NCBI RefSeq assembly: GCF_000368925.1
Contig: NZ_KB849755.1
Span: forward strand, 1,682,318-1,746,317
Length of the DNA: 64,000 nucleotides
Direction of reading: 5' to 3'
Source of the DNA: Acinetobacter bereziniae LMG 1003 = CIP 70.12
GTDB lineage: Bacteria; Pseudomonadota; Gammaproteobacteria; Pseudomonadales; Moraxellaceae
Made by a program: the position numbers and the translations under genes
Shown here: positions 53,201-61,224 of the stretch, one piece after another
Layout of the letters: each line of letters starts with the position of its first letter
Position numbering within the stretch: the first letter of the stretch is position 1
The notes under the pieces: model-generated
Seen by the model: only the letters and a program-made list of their open reading frames with translations
What the model was told of the DNA's origin: nothing
The model's database searches: none

Positions 53201-53705
53201 CCGCAGCTTCCTCAATAAAAACACGCATTTCTTCTGGTTTGGCATCGACCAAACGATTGATCATCCCTTGTTCAATGATTGCATATGAACGCGGTCCTAA
53301 ACCTGTGCCCAGAAAAATATCGGTAATATCACGACGACGACATTTGGTTCCATTGAGAAAATATTCAGATTTACCGTCGCGATTGACCTGACGACGAACG
53401 GCTAATTCCGTATAAGCATTATACGCACCGCCAAGCTTGCCATAGGTATTTTCAAAGCGTAATTCTACACTTGCCATACCGACAGGCTTTCGCTTTGCCG
53501 TTCCAGTAAAAATAACATCCTGCATACTGCCACCACGTAACTGGCGTGCACTGGATTCCCCCATGACCCAACGAATGGCATCAATCACATTGGATTTACC
53601 ACAACCATTTGGACCTACGACCGCGGTACGGTTATCTTTGAATTGTAATGTTGTACTATCGGCAAACGATTTGAAGCCTGAAAGTTTTAAGCTGCTTAAA
53701 CGCAT
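50253..53705 (-). CDS. smc: chromosome partition protein Smc
   Basis: Chromosome condensation ATPase of 1150 residues. The N-terminal head has Walker A VVGPNGCGKSNVIDAIRWVM. Two long Gln/Glu/Leu-rich coiled coils (about 170-500 and 660-1000) flank a hinge (about 510-640). The C-terminal head has the ABC signature LLSGGEKALTALALVFA and Walker B PFCVLDEVDAPLDD. It probably works with ScpA and ScpB, which are not in this window. It is preceded by a GntR regulator gene only 13 bases away, probably in the same transcript, and followed by zipA. Confidence 0.96.
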   Translation of the reverse strand: MRLSSLKLSGFKSFADSTTLQFKDNRTAVVGPNGCGKSNVIDAIRWVMGESSARQLRGGSMQDVIFTGTAKRKPVGMASVELRFENTYGKLGGAYNAYTELAVRRQVNRDGKSEYFLNGTKCRRRDITDIFLGTGLGPRSYAIIEQGMINRLVDAKPEEMRVFIEEAAGVSRYQARRRETLQHLEHTTQNLDRLEDIASELKSQLKTLKRQSETAVQYKTLETEIRTLKIEILSFQCERSSRLQEQYTIEMNELGEHFKLVRSDMSTLEHDLTSTNELFQRLIQQSTPLQNEWQQAEKKLSELKMTLEQKQSLFQQNSEALGSFEQQKAQTKEKIQLMELQLETLHSQLDQQAEQLKQSESETQQGTQAFSDLKAQQLQAQQHYEQVKVQVEKQQQQKAQMQAQVEQLAKNVARIEQQKETLKTQASQIQSQFQTEDLVQLEQDKAVAQASILQLEQSIAETKMQLEQLQEQINQQKTLISSLKSELHVLQSEQKNLNQLIAKHAVKTDIHAVQLMQVLQLNDQGKAHANLIEKFLAKWLSAEVLDQSADFADSSARQLKALQGLEKIQLSGLVCLADWIESPQYSLWNHVAIAENKAQALTVQSQLKTGQSILTLDGYHVGQDWMIGLFFDESSQAAQGALSHRIRIEEIEHQLADLQPKLIDAEHALPQLSQSFAELQKHIQIDQDALKQEQTRVQQFDVQIAKQQSASQAFELHKVQLNNQLQQLDEQLEEDAMQKDDLEIDMHSVILKLEQNLPEFKALQYKLDELNEQVEEQQQQLQLKQQDFETTRRLAEQNKQQIELLDKDLSFSKTQYQQIIAQMEQAKKFVDPIQLELPSLESQYAEQAQQTEKLQKTWSEWQVELNNIQSKQQQLTEMRHLHQQNDEQLRSKLEERRLAWQSAKSDLQHYSDQLKEMNAEIKQGVLIDLPVHQEKFEKAQRQFEKLGAVNLAASEEYEEVSKRFEDLSHQMQDLENTVGQLKDAMKTIDQETKKLFMGTFDQVNSELKVLFPKVFNGGEASLSLEDDWQSGVKLMARPPGKKNSSLALLSGGEKALTALALVFAIFRLNPAPFCVLDEVDAPLDDANVGRFCNLVKELSDQVQFIYITHNKVAMTMATDLLGVTMPEPGTSKLVTVNLEEAREYGLAAES

Positions 53706-53718
53706 AATGTCCTAGTTA

Positions 53719-54414
53719 CTACCGACGCGATCTCCGCGCCCAAGCGAGTTCAATTTGTTTCATCCGTGTCAGAGATTCCAACACGAGATTACGCAAGTGT
53801 CGACAAAAATCTTCCATAAATAAAGTAGCTTGTTGTGATTTTCGGATTAAAATTGCATCAATCACCAACTTAAGTAATTCTAATGCTTCTTGAAGCTCGC
53901 GTCTTGAAGTATTTAAGGTTAAAAAATAACTTCTACGTAGTGATGGTAACAGTTCACGATAAAACTTCATTAGATATGGATTACCCACCATATCTTGCTG
54001 AGCAGAGAGAAATTGGAAAATACCATCATAAAATTTTTCTGTATTGCCTTGTTTTACCTGTTCAACCAAATGATTCATCATGTGTTGAATTGCATCAGCT
54101 TCATGATTGCGCCATGTTTCACTCATCCGTTGCACAATCTGTCCCAATAATAAAGCACTGGTATCAAACAATGCTCGCACTTGTTGTGCGGACATTTCAG
54201 ATACGATTGCTCCACGGCGTGGGTAAATTTCAATTAGATGCGTTCTTTCTAAAAGCAAAAGGGCTTCGCGTACCGAGCCACGACTGACATCCAGTTCTTT
54301 GGCAATACGTAGTTCTTGTATACGTTCACCTTCAACCAATTCGCCACTAATGATTTGTTCGCTAATATGTTTGGCAATTTGTTCTGAAAGGCTGTCCACT
54401 TCTTCCAAATGCAT
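53719..54414 (-). CDS. GntR-family transcriptional regulator (FCD type)
   Basis: A 231-residue regulator. The N-terminal winged helix (about 5-75) has RIQELRIAKELDVSRGSVREALLLLE. The C-terminal domain is of the FCD helical type (about 85-215), but the first metal-binding His normally found in its D..FH motif is not seen: the corresponding stretch reads DGIFQFLSAQQDM, and one later His (FCRHLRNL) remains. The effector may therefore be different or absent. Strong palindromic sites lie within 100 bases upstream, so self-regulation is likely. smc follows after 13 bases. Confidence 0.88.
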   Translation of the reverse strand: MHLEEVDSLSEQIAKHISEQIISGELVEGERIQELRIAKELDVSRGSVREALLLLERTHLIEIYPRRGAIVSEMSAQQVRALFDTSALLLGQIVQRMSETWRNHEADAIQHMMNHLVEQVKQGNTEKFYDGIFQFLSAQQDMVGNPYLMKFYRELLPSLRRSYFLTLNTSRRELQEALELLKLVIDAILIRKSQQATLFMEDFCRHLRNLVLESLTRMKQIELAWARRSRR

Positions 54415-54442
54415 ATCGTTCCTATCTCGGTTTATTATTCTT

Positions 54443-54515
54443 GGACAATGTCAATTGTCATTATTTTAGTTTTACCTGATTTAATTCAAAATAAACCATG
54501 ACATTGTCCGACAAT
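54443..54515 (-). promoter_or_regulatory. operator region of the GntR gene
   Basis: Two related sites lie upstream of the GntR start. GGACAATGTCA (54443-54453) is an exact reverse complement of TGACATTGTCC (54499-54509), giving an 11-bp inverted repeat 45 bases apart. The right copy overlaps the perfect palindrome ATTGTC-C-GACAAT (54503-54515), and the left overlaps ACAAT-GTCA-ATTGT. The form NTTGTCNGACAAN is similar to operators of FadR/FCD-type GntR regulators. Binding to two sites with a loop between would suit self-repression. Confidence 0.72.
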
Positions 54516-54581
54516 TTTAATGCATTTTAAGTCAACTTTGCTTGAGGGAGAAGTGCTATTGATCGGATATCAAGCAACAGA

Positions 54582-55385
54582 CTACCTCATAAAACCTTGA
54601 TAAATAAAATAAAGACCAACCAATGTGAGTAGACATGCAAAACATTTTTTTAACATTGCAGGTGAAAGTGCATGGGCAACTCTTGCTCCTAGTTTAGCCG
54701 TGATAAAACTCATCACACTAATCCCAATGAACGCATAGATGTGCACATAACCAATCGCATTCTTAATCTCAGTCTGCTCCTGTGCACCGAAGAACATAAA
54801 ACCTAATGCCCCTGCTATTGCAATCGGTAAACCACAAGCCGCTGAAGTCGCTACGGCTTTCTGCATGACCACACCATTTTTATTTAAATAAGGTACTGTC
54901 AGACTTCCACCACCAATACCAAATATTGCGGAAGCAATCCCAATTCCGCCACCAGCAAGCATTTGTTTGGGTGCAGAAGGCAATTGTTTAGATTCATCGA
55001 CCTGAACATTTGCCCCTTTAAACATTTTAAATGCCACCCAAAGTGCAAAGGCACCGATAATCAGCTGTAAATGTTGCCCAGATAAAATGTCCGCGATTCC
55101 AGCACCAATGAATGAGCCAAGTACTAAACCTGGTGCGAGATTTTTAAAAACATTCCAAAGCACTGCGCCCTTTTTATGATGTGCAGTGACAGAGCTAATA
55201 GAGGTAACAATAATTGTCGCCAGCGAAGTTCCTAATGCCATGTGCATGATGACCGATGGATCATAGCCCATTTTGGTAAACACCACATAAAGAATAGGTA
55301 CAATAATTAAGCCACCACCAACACCAAATAAACCAGCGGCGAATCCAGCGATTGCACCAATACCTAAATATATGATTAACTCCAT
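54582..55385 (-). CDS. TauE/SafE family sulfite exporter-like membrane protein
   Basis: A 267-residue polytopic inner-membrane protein with about eight membrane segments. Both halves begin with the family repeat: GFAAGLFGVGGGLIIVPIL and GIASAIFGIGGGSLTVPYL. Members export sulfite, sulfoacetate or other small organic anions, or take up sulfur compounds. No sulfur gene is close, so the substrate remains open. It is divergent from birA, with 30 bases between, so the two promoters overlap. Confidence 0.9.
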   Translation of the reverse strand: MELIIYLGIGAIAGFAAGLFGVGGGLIIVPILYVVFTKMGYDPSVIMHMALGTSLATIIVTSISSVTAHHKKGAVLWNVFKNLAPGLVLGSFIGAGIADILSGQHLQLIIGAFALWVAFKMFKGANVQVDESKQLPSAPKQMLAGGGIGIASAIFGIGGGSLTVPYLNKNGVVMQKAVATSAACGLPIAIAGALGFMFFGAQEQTEIKNAIGYVHIYAFIGISVMSFITAKLGARVAHALSPAMLKKCFACLLTLVGLYFIYQGFMR

Positions 55386-55415
55386 AAATGTTCCTTCACT
55401 CTTCTCAGATTCAAC

Positions 55416-56171
55416 ATGGATTTAGAGACTCGTCATCTTAGACAACTGCTTACACAAGCACATCAGCTCCCCGAAGTGCTGCTTTTAAAACAGACAACAA
55501 CATCAACCAATGATGATGTACGTGAGATTGCGCTTAGTGGCGTCAAGACGGTTTTGGTCTGTAGTGAAACTCAGACTCAAGGGCGAGGTCAGCACCAACG
55601 GGAATGGGTTTCCCCAGCCGGCAATATTTATTTAAGCACATTGCTTGAAACTCGAACACCCTTAGATGGGCGTTTAGCCTTAGAAATTGCCTTAAATATC
55701 TTACAAATGCCGTCACTAAAGGGCTTAACTGGATTACAAATTAAGTGGCCCAATGATCTCTATAGTGCTCAAGGTAAATGGGGCGGTATTTTGGTTGAAC
55801 CGATCTCGCCGCATCAAGCAATTGTTGGAATTGGTATCAATCTATTTCCGGTTTCCGAGCAAGAGATTACTCAACAAGCCACCTCAGTAATGCAATTAGG
55901 TCTCCAGTTCCCGAACCGCATTCAAATCATTTCTGAAATGTATTTGGCGATTCAACAAGCTGGGCAATGGTTTGATCATGGTTGTTATAACCTTGCTGCA
56001 CGATTCAATCATTATGCTGCGTTTATGGATCAAGCGGTACATTTTGAACAAGTCCATAATTCAATCAATGGGATTTTTAAAGGGATTTCGGACGATGGCG
56101 CACTCAATTTAGTGACACCTCAAGGCTTAGTCAGTGTATACCAAGGACGTTTACGTTTAGCGGAGTCATAA
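55416..56171 (+). CDS. birA: biotin-protein ligase without DNA-binding domain
   Basis: Attaches biotin to AccB through biotinyl-AMP. The 251-residue protein has the ligase core TTTSTNDDVREIA, ETQTQGRGQHQREWVSPAGN, the motif LQIKWPNDLYSAQGKWGGIL and a small C-terminal SH3-like domain. It begins directly with the catalytic domain, so the winged-helix present in E. coli BirA (321 residues) is missing. This ligase therefore cannot repress the bio genes by itself. coaX follows 99 bases later on the same strand, a common pairing. Confidence 0.93.
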   Translation: MDLETRHLRQLLTQAHQLPEVLLLKQTTTSTNDDVREIALSGVKTVLVCSETQTQGRGQHQREWVSPAGNIYLSTLLETRTPLDGRLALEIALNILQMPSLKGLTGLQIKWPNDLYSAQGKWGGILVEPISPHQAIVGIGINLFPVSEQEITQQATSVMQLGLQFPNRIQIISEMYLAIQQAGQWFDHGCYNLAARFNHYAAFMDQAVHFEQVHNSINGIFKGISDDGALNLVTPQGLVSVYQGRLRLAES

Positions 56172-56270
56172 GTTTATGTCTGCTTGATCTTATTGAAACA
56201 TTTGATTTATAAAGCATGAGGATTCAATCTAAAGCGACTCCTCATTGTATCCCCCATACGAGTTCTGTTA

Positions 56271-57008
56271 ATGAAAGCACTTTGGTTAGATATTGGAAAT
56301 ACCCGGCTAAAATATTGGATCACTGAAAATGACCAAATCATCGAGCAAGCAGCCGAATTGCACTTGCAATCTCCTGCGGATTTATTACTTGGTTTAATTC
56401 AACATTTTCGTAGTTTAAGTTTAGACAGCATCGGCATTTCATCTGTTCAAGATAAAAAGAACAATGAACGTATTATCCAGATTTTGAAGTTACTGGATAT
56501 TCCGGTCACTTTTGCCAAAGTCCATGCAGAATATGCTGGCTTACGTTGTGGCTATGACCATATTGAACAGCTCGGAATTGATCGATGGTTACAAGTTTTA
56601 GCGGTTGCGAAAGCTGAAGAAGACTTATGTGTGATTAGTTGTGGAACAGCATTAACTATTGATTTAACACAAGGTTTTCAACATTTAGGCGGTTATATTC
56701 TTCCTAATCTCTATTTACAGCGAGACTCTTTGATTCAAAAAACCAAAGGAATTAAAATTCCCGATGCTGCATTTTCAGAGTTAAGCCCTGGTCGCAACAC
56801 CATAGATGCTGTCCATCATGGGATTTTCTTGGGTTTATTAAGCACGATTGAAAAAGTGCTTGAACAACAACCTCGAAAGCTGATTTTAACGGGCGGTGAT
56901 GCTTATCTGTTTGCTCAGTTCCTTGAGAAGTATCAACCTCGCATTGAAACAGATTTATTACTCAAAGGCTTACAGTTTTATATAGATCGACAGACAATCA
57001 TAAAATAG
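56271..57008 (+). CDS. coaX: type III pantothenate kinase
   Basis: Phosphorylates pantothenate with ATP in the first step of CoA synthesis. The 245-residue ASKHA-fold protein has the phosphate loop LWLDIGNTRLKYW, GIDRWLQVLAVAKA and the ATP-binding VISCGTALTIDL; GGYILPNLYLQRDSL completes the CoaX pattern. It needs a monovalent cation and is not inhibited by CoA, unlike type I kinases. It follows birA, and the GST gene is convergent with its stop two bases away. Confidence 0.92.
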   Translation: MKALWLDIGNTRLKYWITENDQIIEQAAELHLQSPADLLLGLIQHFRSLSLDSIGISSVQDKKNNERIIQILKLLDIPVTFAKVHAEYAGLRCGYDHIEQLGIDRWLQVLAVAKAEEDLCVISCGTALTIDLTQGFQHLGGYILPNLYLQRDSLIQKTKGIKIPDAAFSELSPGRNTIDAVHHGIFLGLLSTIEKVLEQQPRKLILTGGDAYLFAQFLEKYQPRIETDLLLKGLQFYIDRQTIIK

Positions 57009-57010
57009 TC

Positions 57011-57607
57011 TTAAATTGCGAATTTAGGCATTGCCTTAAATTTTGGCAATGCTTCAAAAGCATTAATCCACCGTTGTACATTTTTATAATCCTCTAATGA
57101 AATGTTACCTTCTGGTGCATGAGCTACATATGCATAACAAGCAATATCAGCGATAGTTACTTGATCAGTTGCAAGCCATGTACACTTGACCAAATGCAGA
57201 TCCATAAAATGTAAAATGCGATGCGCGATTCGTTGAGCTTGTGCTAAATCCCAATCACCACCCCATAGTTTTACCATCCGAGAAATAGCACAACCATATT
57301 TTATTTCACCCGATGCAATTGATAACCATCTTTGTATTTGAGCAATTTGTGATGGGTCATCAGGTAACCAATGACTATTAGGAGCATAAACTTTTGCAAG
57401 ATAAACGAGAATAGCGCAACTATCAGATAAAATTAAACTATCATCCACAAGAACTGGAATTTGACCTAAAGGATTCAAATCTAAAAAAGCCTCAGTAGCC
57501 CTGAAATCAGCTTGAGCATCGACATATTCAAAAGGAATATCTAAGAACCTTAGAAATTGTTCAATCCTATGCCCATGACCAGAAAAAGGACTTGAATATA
57601 ATTTCAT
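57011..57607 (-). CDS. glutathione S-transferase
   Basis: A 198-residue cytosolic GST. The thioredoxin-like N-domain (about 1-78) includes MKLYSSPFSGHGHRIEQFL and the glutathione-binding LGQIPVLVDDSLILSDSCAI; the helical C-domain (about 88-195) has TWLATDQVTIADIACYAYVA. The catalytic residue is likely one of the N-terminal serines. It may detoxify electrophiles, but its substrate cannot be inferred. It stands alone and is convergent with coaX. Confidence 0.9.
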   Translation of the reverse strand: MKLYSSPFSGHGHRIEQFLRFLDIPFEYVDAQADFRATEAFLDLNPLGQIPVLVDDSLILSDSCAILVYLAKVYAPNSHWLPDDPSQIAQIQRWLSIASGEIKYGCAISRMVKLWGGDWDLAQAQRIAHRILHFMDLHLVKCTWLATDQVTIADIACYAYVAHAPEGNISLEDYKNVQRWINAFEALPKFKAMPKFAI

Positions 57608-57866
57608 AGAGCTAATCCTCTAATTATCTATTTTTATTTACATACCATATACTACATTTGGCTTCTTTCATCAGTCCTGTTTAAAACTATAAATCAACAT
57701 AAATTCACCTCGTCATAGCCATCTACCTTCAAGAGATGGCACTTTCAGTACCTATGTGATTCGTTCAACATGATCATTTTTTGTTTTATGAAAGAGATCT
57801 ATTCATCAGTGATTTATTTTGTTTATGAGCCAGTAAATTTTAAAAATATCACTCCACAGCCTGCGC

Positions 57867-58436
57867 TTAGGGTTCCGAGTTGAGTAAAATAACCAGCTTT
57901 TCCCAGAGGATCGTAAGCGTATTAAAACCATCCGTTACCATAAAATGCCCTGCACCTTTCACTTCAATCATTTGAGTATTCAACAAATGCCCTAGTTGAA
58001 TACTGAATGGTGCTGGAACAAAAGGATCATTGTTGGAAAAAAATATAAAACGATGAACGATGTTTAATCGAAGCAAAGCATCATCAATACGGGCGCTATT
58101 TAAAAATAAATTAAGCTCTGGCAATGTCGGTAAATTTTGATTGAATCCAGCCACTAAAAACAATGCACCTAATTTTCTTCCAAGTAATTCACTAGAAAGA
58201 AAAGCTAAGCTTGCAACACAACCTAGACCATGAGCAACAATAATCACATCTTCATTTAGTGTTTTAATCTGTTGTACCAGATTATGTTTCCAAACTTCAT
58301 ATTGAGGATGATCTGCCTGCTCCAATTGCACAATTTCACACTCATTTCCCGTCGCAAGTATTTGTAATTTAAGCCATGGATACCAATGATCCTCTGAAGA
58401 AGCATGATAACCGTGTACGATCAAGACTCTTTTCAT
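57867..58436 (-). CDS. RBBP9/YdeN-family serine hydrolase
   Basis: A 189-residue small alpha/beta hydrolase. It has VLIVHGYHASSEDHWYPWL at the N-terminus, nucleophile Ser or equivalent in VAHGLGCVASL (in this family the motif is often GHSLG; here Gly replaces the usual Ser), NNDPFVP and GAGHFMVTDGF with the catalytic His. The substitution at the nucleophile suggests the protein may be catalytically altered. It is a single gene with a 258-base gap downstream that contains one small hairpin (57718-57740). Confidence 0.82.
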   Translation of the reverse strand: MKRVLIVHGYHASSEDHWYPWLKLQILATGNECEIVQLEQADHPQYEVWKHNLVQQIKTLNEDVIIVAHGLGCVASLAFLSSELLGRKLGALFLVAGFNQNLPTLPELNLFLNSARIDDALLRLNIVHRFIFFSNNDPFVPAPFSIQLGHLLNTQMIEVKGAGHFMVTDGFNTLTILWEKLVILLNSEP

Positions 58437-58528
58437 AGACCTTTTCTTATCAGAAATTTAAATTTTATCTAAGTAATTACATCAGAATATCTAAAGAATA
58501 AGGAGAAGTATGTTGTTTTTAGTTAACA

Positions 58529-58552
58529 AAAAAGCGCCCTAAGGCGCTTTTT
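58529..58552 (-). terminator. terminator of ffh
   Basis: AAAAAGCGCC (58529-58538) pairs with GGCGCTTTTT (58543-58552) around a four-base loop. On the minus strand it ends in a T-run. It lies 18 bases past the ffh stop. Confidence 0.9.
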
Positions 58553-58569
58553 ATAGAGGAAATAGAGAC

Positions 58570-59976
58570 TTACTTCTTATCATTATTTCCAAATAGTGGT
58601 CCCATACCACCACCGCCACCAAATTGCTTTTGCATTCCACTCAAAGAACGCATCATTTTTGCCATACCCGATGGATTGGCGAATTTTTTCATCATTTTCG
58701 CCATTTGTGCATGTTGTTTAATCAGTTTATTCACTTCAACAACATCCATACCACACCCAGCAGCGATACGCTTTTTACGGCTTGGATTCATCAAATCAGG
58801 GTTGCGGCGTTCTTTAATGGTCATCGATTGAATAATCGCTTCCATTTTTTTCACTTGTTTTTCAGGGTTTGCTTGTGCAATCGCGTCTTGTATCCCTGAA
58901 TTACTCATGCCAGGCAACTTATCTAAGAAGCCCATCATTCCGCCCATTTTGTTCATTTGTTCAAATTGCATCAGCATATCTTCAAAATTGAAGTTTCCGC
59001 CTTTCTGCAATTTTTTCGCCATCTTCTCGGCTTTTTCTTTGTCGATTTTACGTTCAACTTCTTCGACAAGAGAAAGCACATCACCCATACCTAAGATACG
59101 TTGTGCAACACGCTCTGGGTGGAATGGTTCTAAGGCATCGAGTTTTTCACCCATACCTAAGAATTTGATTGGCTTACCTGTAATTGCACGTACTGAAAGC
59201 GCTGCACCACCACGCGCATCACCATCAGTTTTAGTCAGAATGACCCCTGTAAGTGGCAATGCATCATTAAAGGCTTTGGCTGTATTTGCAGCATCTTGAC
59301 CTGTCATTGCATCGACAACAAACAGTGTTTCTGTTGGTGCAACTGCTGCATGTAATGCTTTGATCTCGTCCATCATGTCATCATCGACATGTAAACGACC
59401 TGCGGTATCGACAATCAAAACATCGTTAAAATTAATTTTGGCTTGCCCGATGGCACGCTGTACGATTTTAATTGGATCTTCAGCAGCATCTGACTCAATA
59501 AAATCAACACCAACTTCACCAGCAACCGTTTGAAGCTGTTTAATTGCGGCAGGGCGATAAACGTCGGCAGAAACCATGGCGACTTTTTTCTTTTGACGTT
59601 CTTTTAAGAAACGTCCAAGTTTTGCAGCAGTGGTGGTTTTACCAGCACCTTGCAAACCTGCTAAAAGAATCACAACTGGTGGTTTAGCAGCTAAATCTAG
59701 GCTTTCATTCGCCTCACCCATCATTTTGGTGAGTTCATCATAAACAATTTTAACGAAAGCCTGACCTGGTGAAAGCTGGGTCATCACCTCTTGTCCCAAT
59801 GCTTCTTCCTTAACTTTCGCAATAAACTCACGAGTTACAGGCAAAGCAACATCGGCTTCAAGAAGTGCCATACGCACTTCACGTAAGGTATCTTTAATAT
59901 TATCTTCGGTTAGCTGCCCAGAGCCAGTAACATTTCTGAGACTCTGCGTGAGTCGTTCTGTTAAGGTATCAAACAT
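58570..59976 (-). CDS. ffh: signal recognition particle protein
   Basis: GTPase that delivers nascent membrane proteins to FtsY and the Sec translocon together with 4.5S RNA. The 468-residue protein has the N domain, the G domain with GLQGAGKTTTAAKLGRFL, DTAGRLHVDDDMM and TKTDGDARGGAALSV, and the Met-rich M domain (about 300-440) that binds RNA and signal peptides, ending in a Gly-rich tail. A CcsA-type gene is divergent, a common arrangement. The 4.5S RNA gene was not found in the window. Confidence 0.97.
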   Translation of the reverse strand: MFDTLTERLTQSLRNVTGSGQLTEDNIKDTLREVRMALLEADVALPVTREFIAKVKEEALGQEVMTQLSPGQAFVKIVYDELTKMMGEANESLDLAAKPPVVILLAGLQGAGKTTTAAKLGRFLKERQKKKVAMVSADVYRPAAIKQLQTVAGEVGVDFIESDAAEDPIKIVQRAIGQAKINFNDVLIVDTAGRLHVDDDMMDEIKALHAAVAPTETLFVVDAMTGQDAANTAKAFNDALPLTGVILTKTDGDARGGAALSVRAITGKPIKFLGMGEKLDALEPFHPERVAQRILGMGDVLSLVEEVERKIDKEKAEKMAKKLQKGGNFNFEDMLMQFEQMNKMGGMMGFLDKLPGMSNSGIQDAIAQANPEKQVKKMEAIIQSMTIKERRNPDLMNPSRKKRIAAGCGMDVVEVNKLIKQHAQMAKMMKKFANPSGMAKMMRSLSGMQKQFGGGGGMGPLFGNNDKK

Positions 59977-60120
59977 TGCAAAATCCGCTTAAAATAGCTA
60001 GTAGCAAAAAAATCTTTCTTAAAATAGAAAATTTATGCTCAAGATGCTATAGGATACTGTAGTTCACATAGAATTTATATCATATAGCATGAATATTCAT
60101 CATCCTGAAAAAGGTTTGAC

Positions 60121-60930
60121 ATGATTAGCCTACCCTTGGTTTATACGATTTTAGCATTAATTGCCTATACCTCTTCGTTTTGGTATTTGTTTATGCACTT
60201 AATGTCTAAACGTCCTGCAAACCCTTGGTTTATTGGCATCGTGTCAGGTTTAGGGCTGATATTACATGCAAGTGTACTGCATAACGATATACTTACACCA
60301 CTAGGGATTAATTATGACGTCTTTAATTTGATGTCGTTTACCTCCGCATTAATGTTACTTTTAAGTATGTTGTACAGCACCTATCGACCTGTACTTTCAC
60401 TCAATTTGATTGGGATTCCCGTTGCTGCTTTTGGATTGATTTTAGGTTTTGGCTTTAGTAAACCCGATCAATTCATCGAACAGCACTCTTTAGGATTAGA
60501 CATTCATATCATCTTGTCCTTATCCGCCTATGCAGTTTTACTCATGGCAACCATACAAGCTGTACTGATTTGGTTTCAAAATCGTGAATTAAAAAAGAAA
60601 CAGAAAAAACGTATTTGGGTGAATTTCCTTCCCGCCTATCAAGCAATGGAATCTTTACTTTTTGATATGTTAATCACAGGCTTTGTTCTACTCACGGTAG
60701 CCTTATGTTTTGGTTTCTTTACTATTGATGATTTCTTTGCCCAACACTTAGCGCATAAAACAGTTTTTAGTATTGTGTCTTGGTTTGTATATGGTGCATT
60801 GTTAATCGGTCACTATAAGTTTGGTTGGCGTGGTCAAAAAGCCATTCGCTTTACCATGATTGGATTCTTCTTACTGGCAATTGGATTTATTGGTTCTAAA
60901 TTCGTTTTAGAAATGATTTTGCATCGTTGA
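60121..60930 (+). CDS. CcsA/HemX-like inner-membrane protein
   Basis: A 269-residue membrane protein with eight hydrophobic segments. It belongs to the cytochrome c assembly (CcsA/YpjD) family: the C-terminal half has HIILSLSAYAVLLMATIQAV and, near the end, VFSIVSWFVYGALLIGHYKFGWRG, with candidate haem-ligand histidines. Its role in haem handling is plausible, but many divergent YpjD proteins next to ffh have no tested function. It is divergent from ffh with 144 bases between. The start follows AAAGG. Confidence 0.87.
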   Translation: MISLPLVYTILALIAYTSSFWYLFMHLMSKRPANPWFIGIVSGLGLILHASVLHNDILTPLGINYDVFNLMSFTSALMLLLSMLYSTYRPVLSLNLIGIPVAAFGLILGFGFSKPDQFIEQHSLGLDIHIILSLSAYAVLLMATIQAVLIWFQNRELKKKQKKRIWVNFLPAYQAMESLLFDMLITGFVLLTVALCFGFFTIDDFFAQHLAHKTVFSIVSWFVYGALLIGHYKFGWRGQKAIRFTMIGFFLLAIGFIGSKFVLEMILHR

Positions 60931-61224
60931 TAAACAGAGCACTTCGCGAGAGTATGCGGTTTTTGTATTGTTAAATAAATATATTGACACAGAAGCGGAA
61001 AAAATCGTTTTATATGAATTAGATGAGTAATATTATTCTTAAGTTAAAAATTAAGCTTTCTATACAAAACTTCAAGCTTAAAACCCTATAGATGAATTTC
61101 TCAATCTTTCCAAATTAACAATGCCTCCTCAAATTGACAAGCGCTGCCAGATTATATTTGTATGAGTAGACATCTATTTCAAAAATGCGTATAACGCTGT
61201 TTTATCTGATCGGGTAACTCCACT

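Noticed and set aside
53719..54414. GntR regulator as biotin regulator BioR
   Set aside because: No copy of the upstream palindrome was found near bioA or bioH, and the known BioR site (TTATCTATAA type) is not present at either place.
57718..57740. Hairpin GCCATCT/AGATGGC as a terminator
   Set aside because: Seven-bp stem without a T-run on either side; too weak to call.
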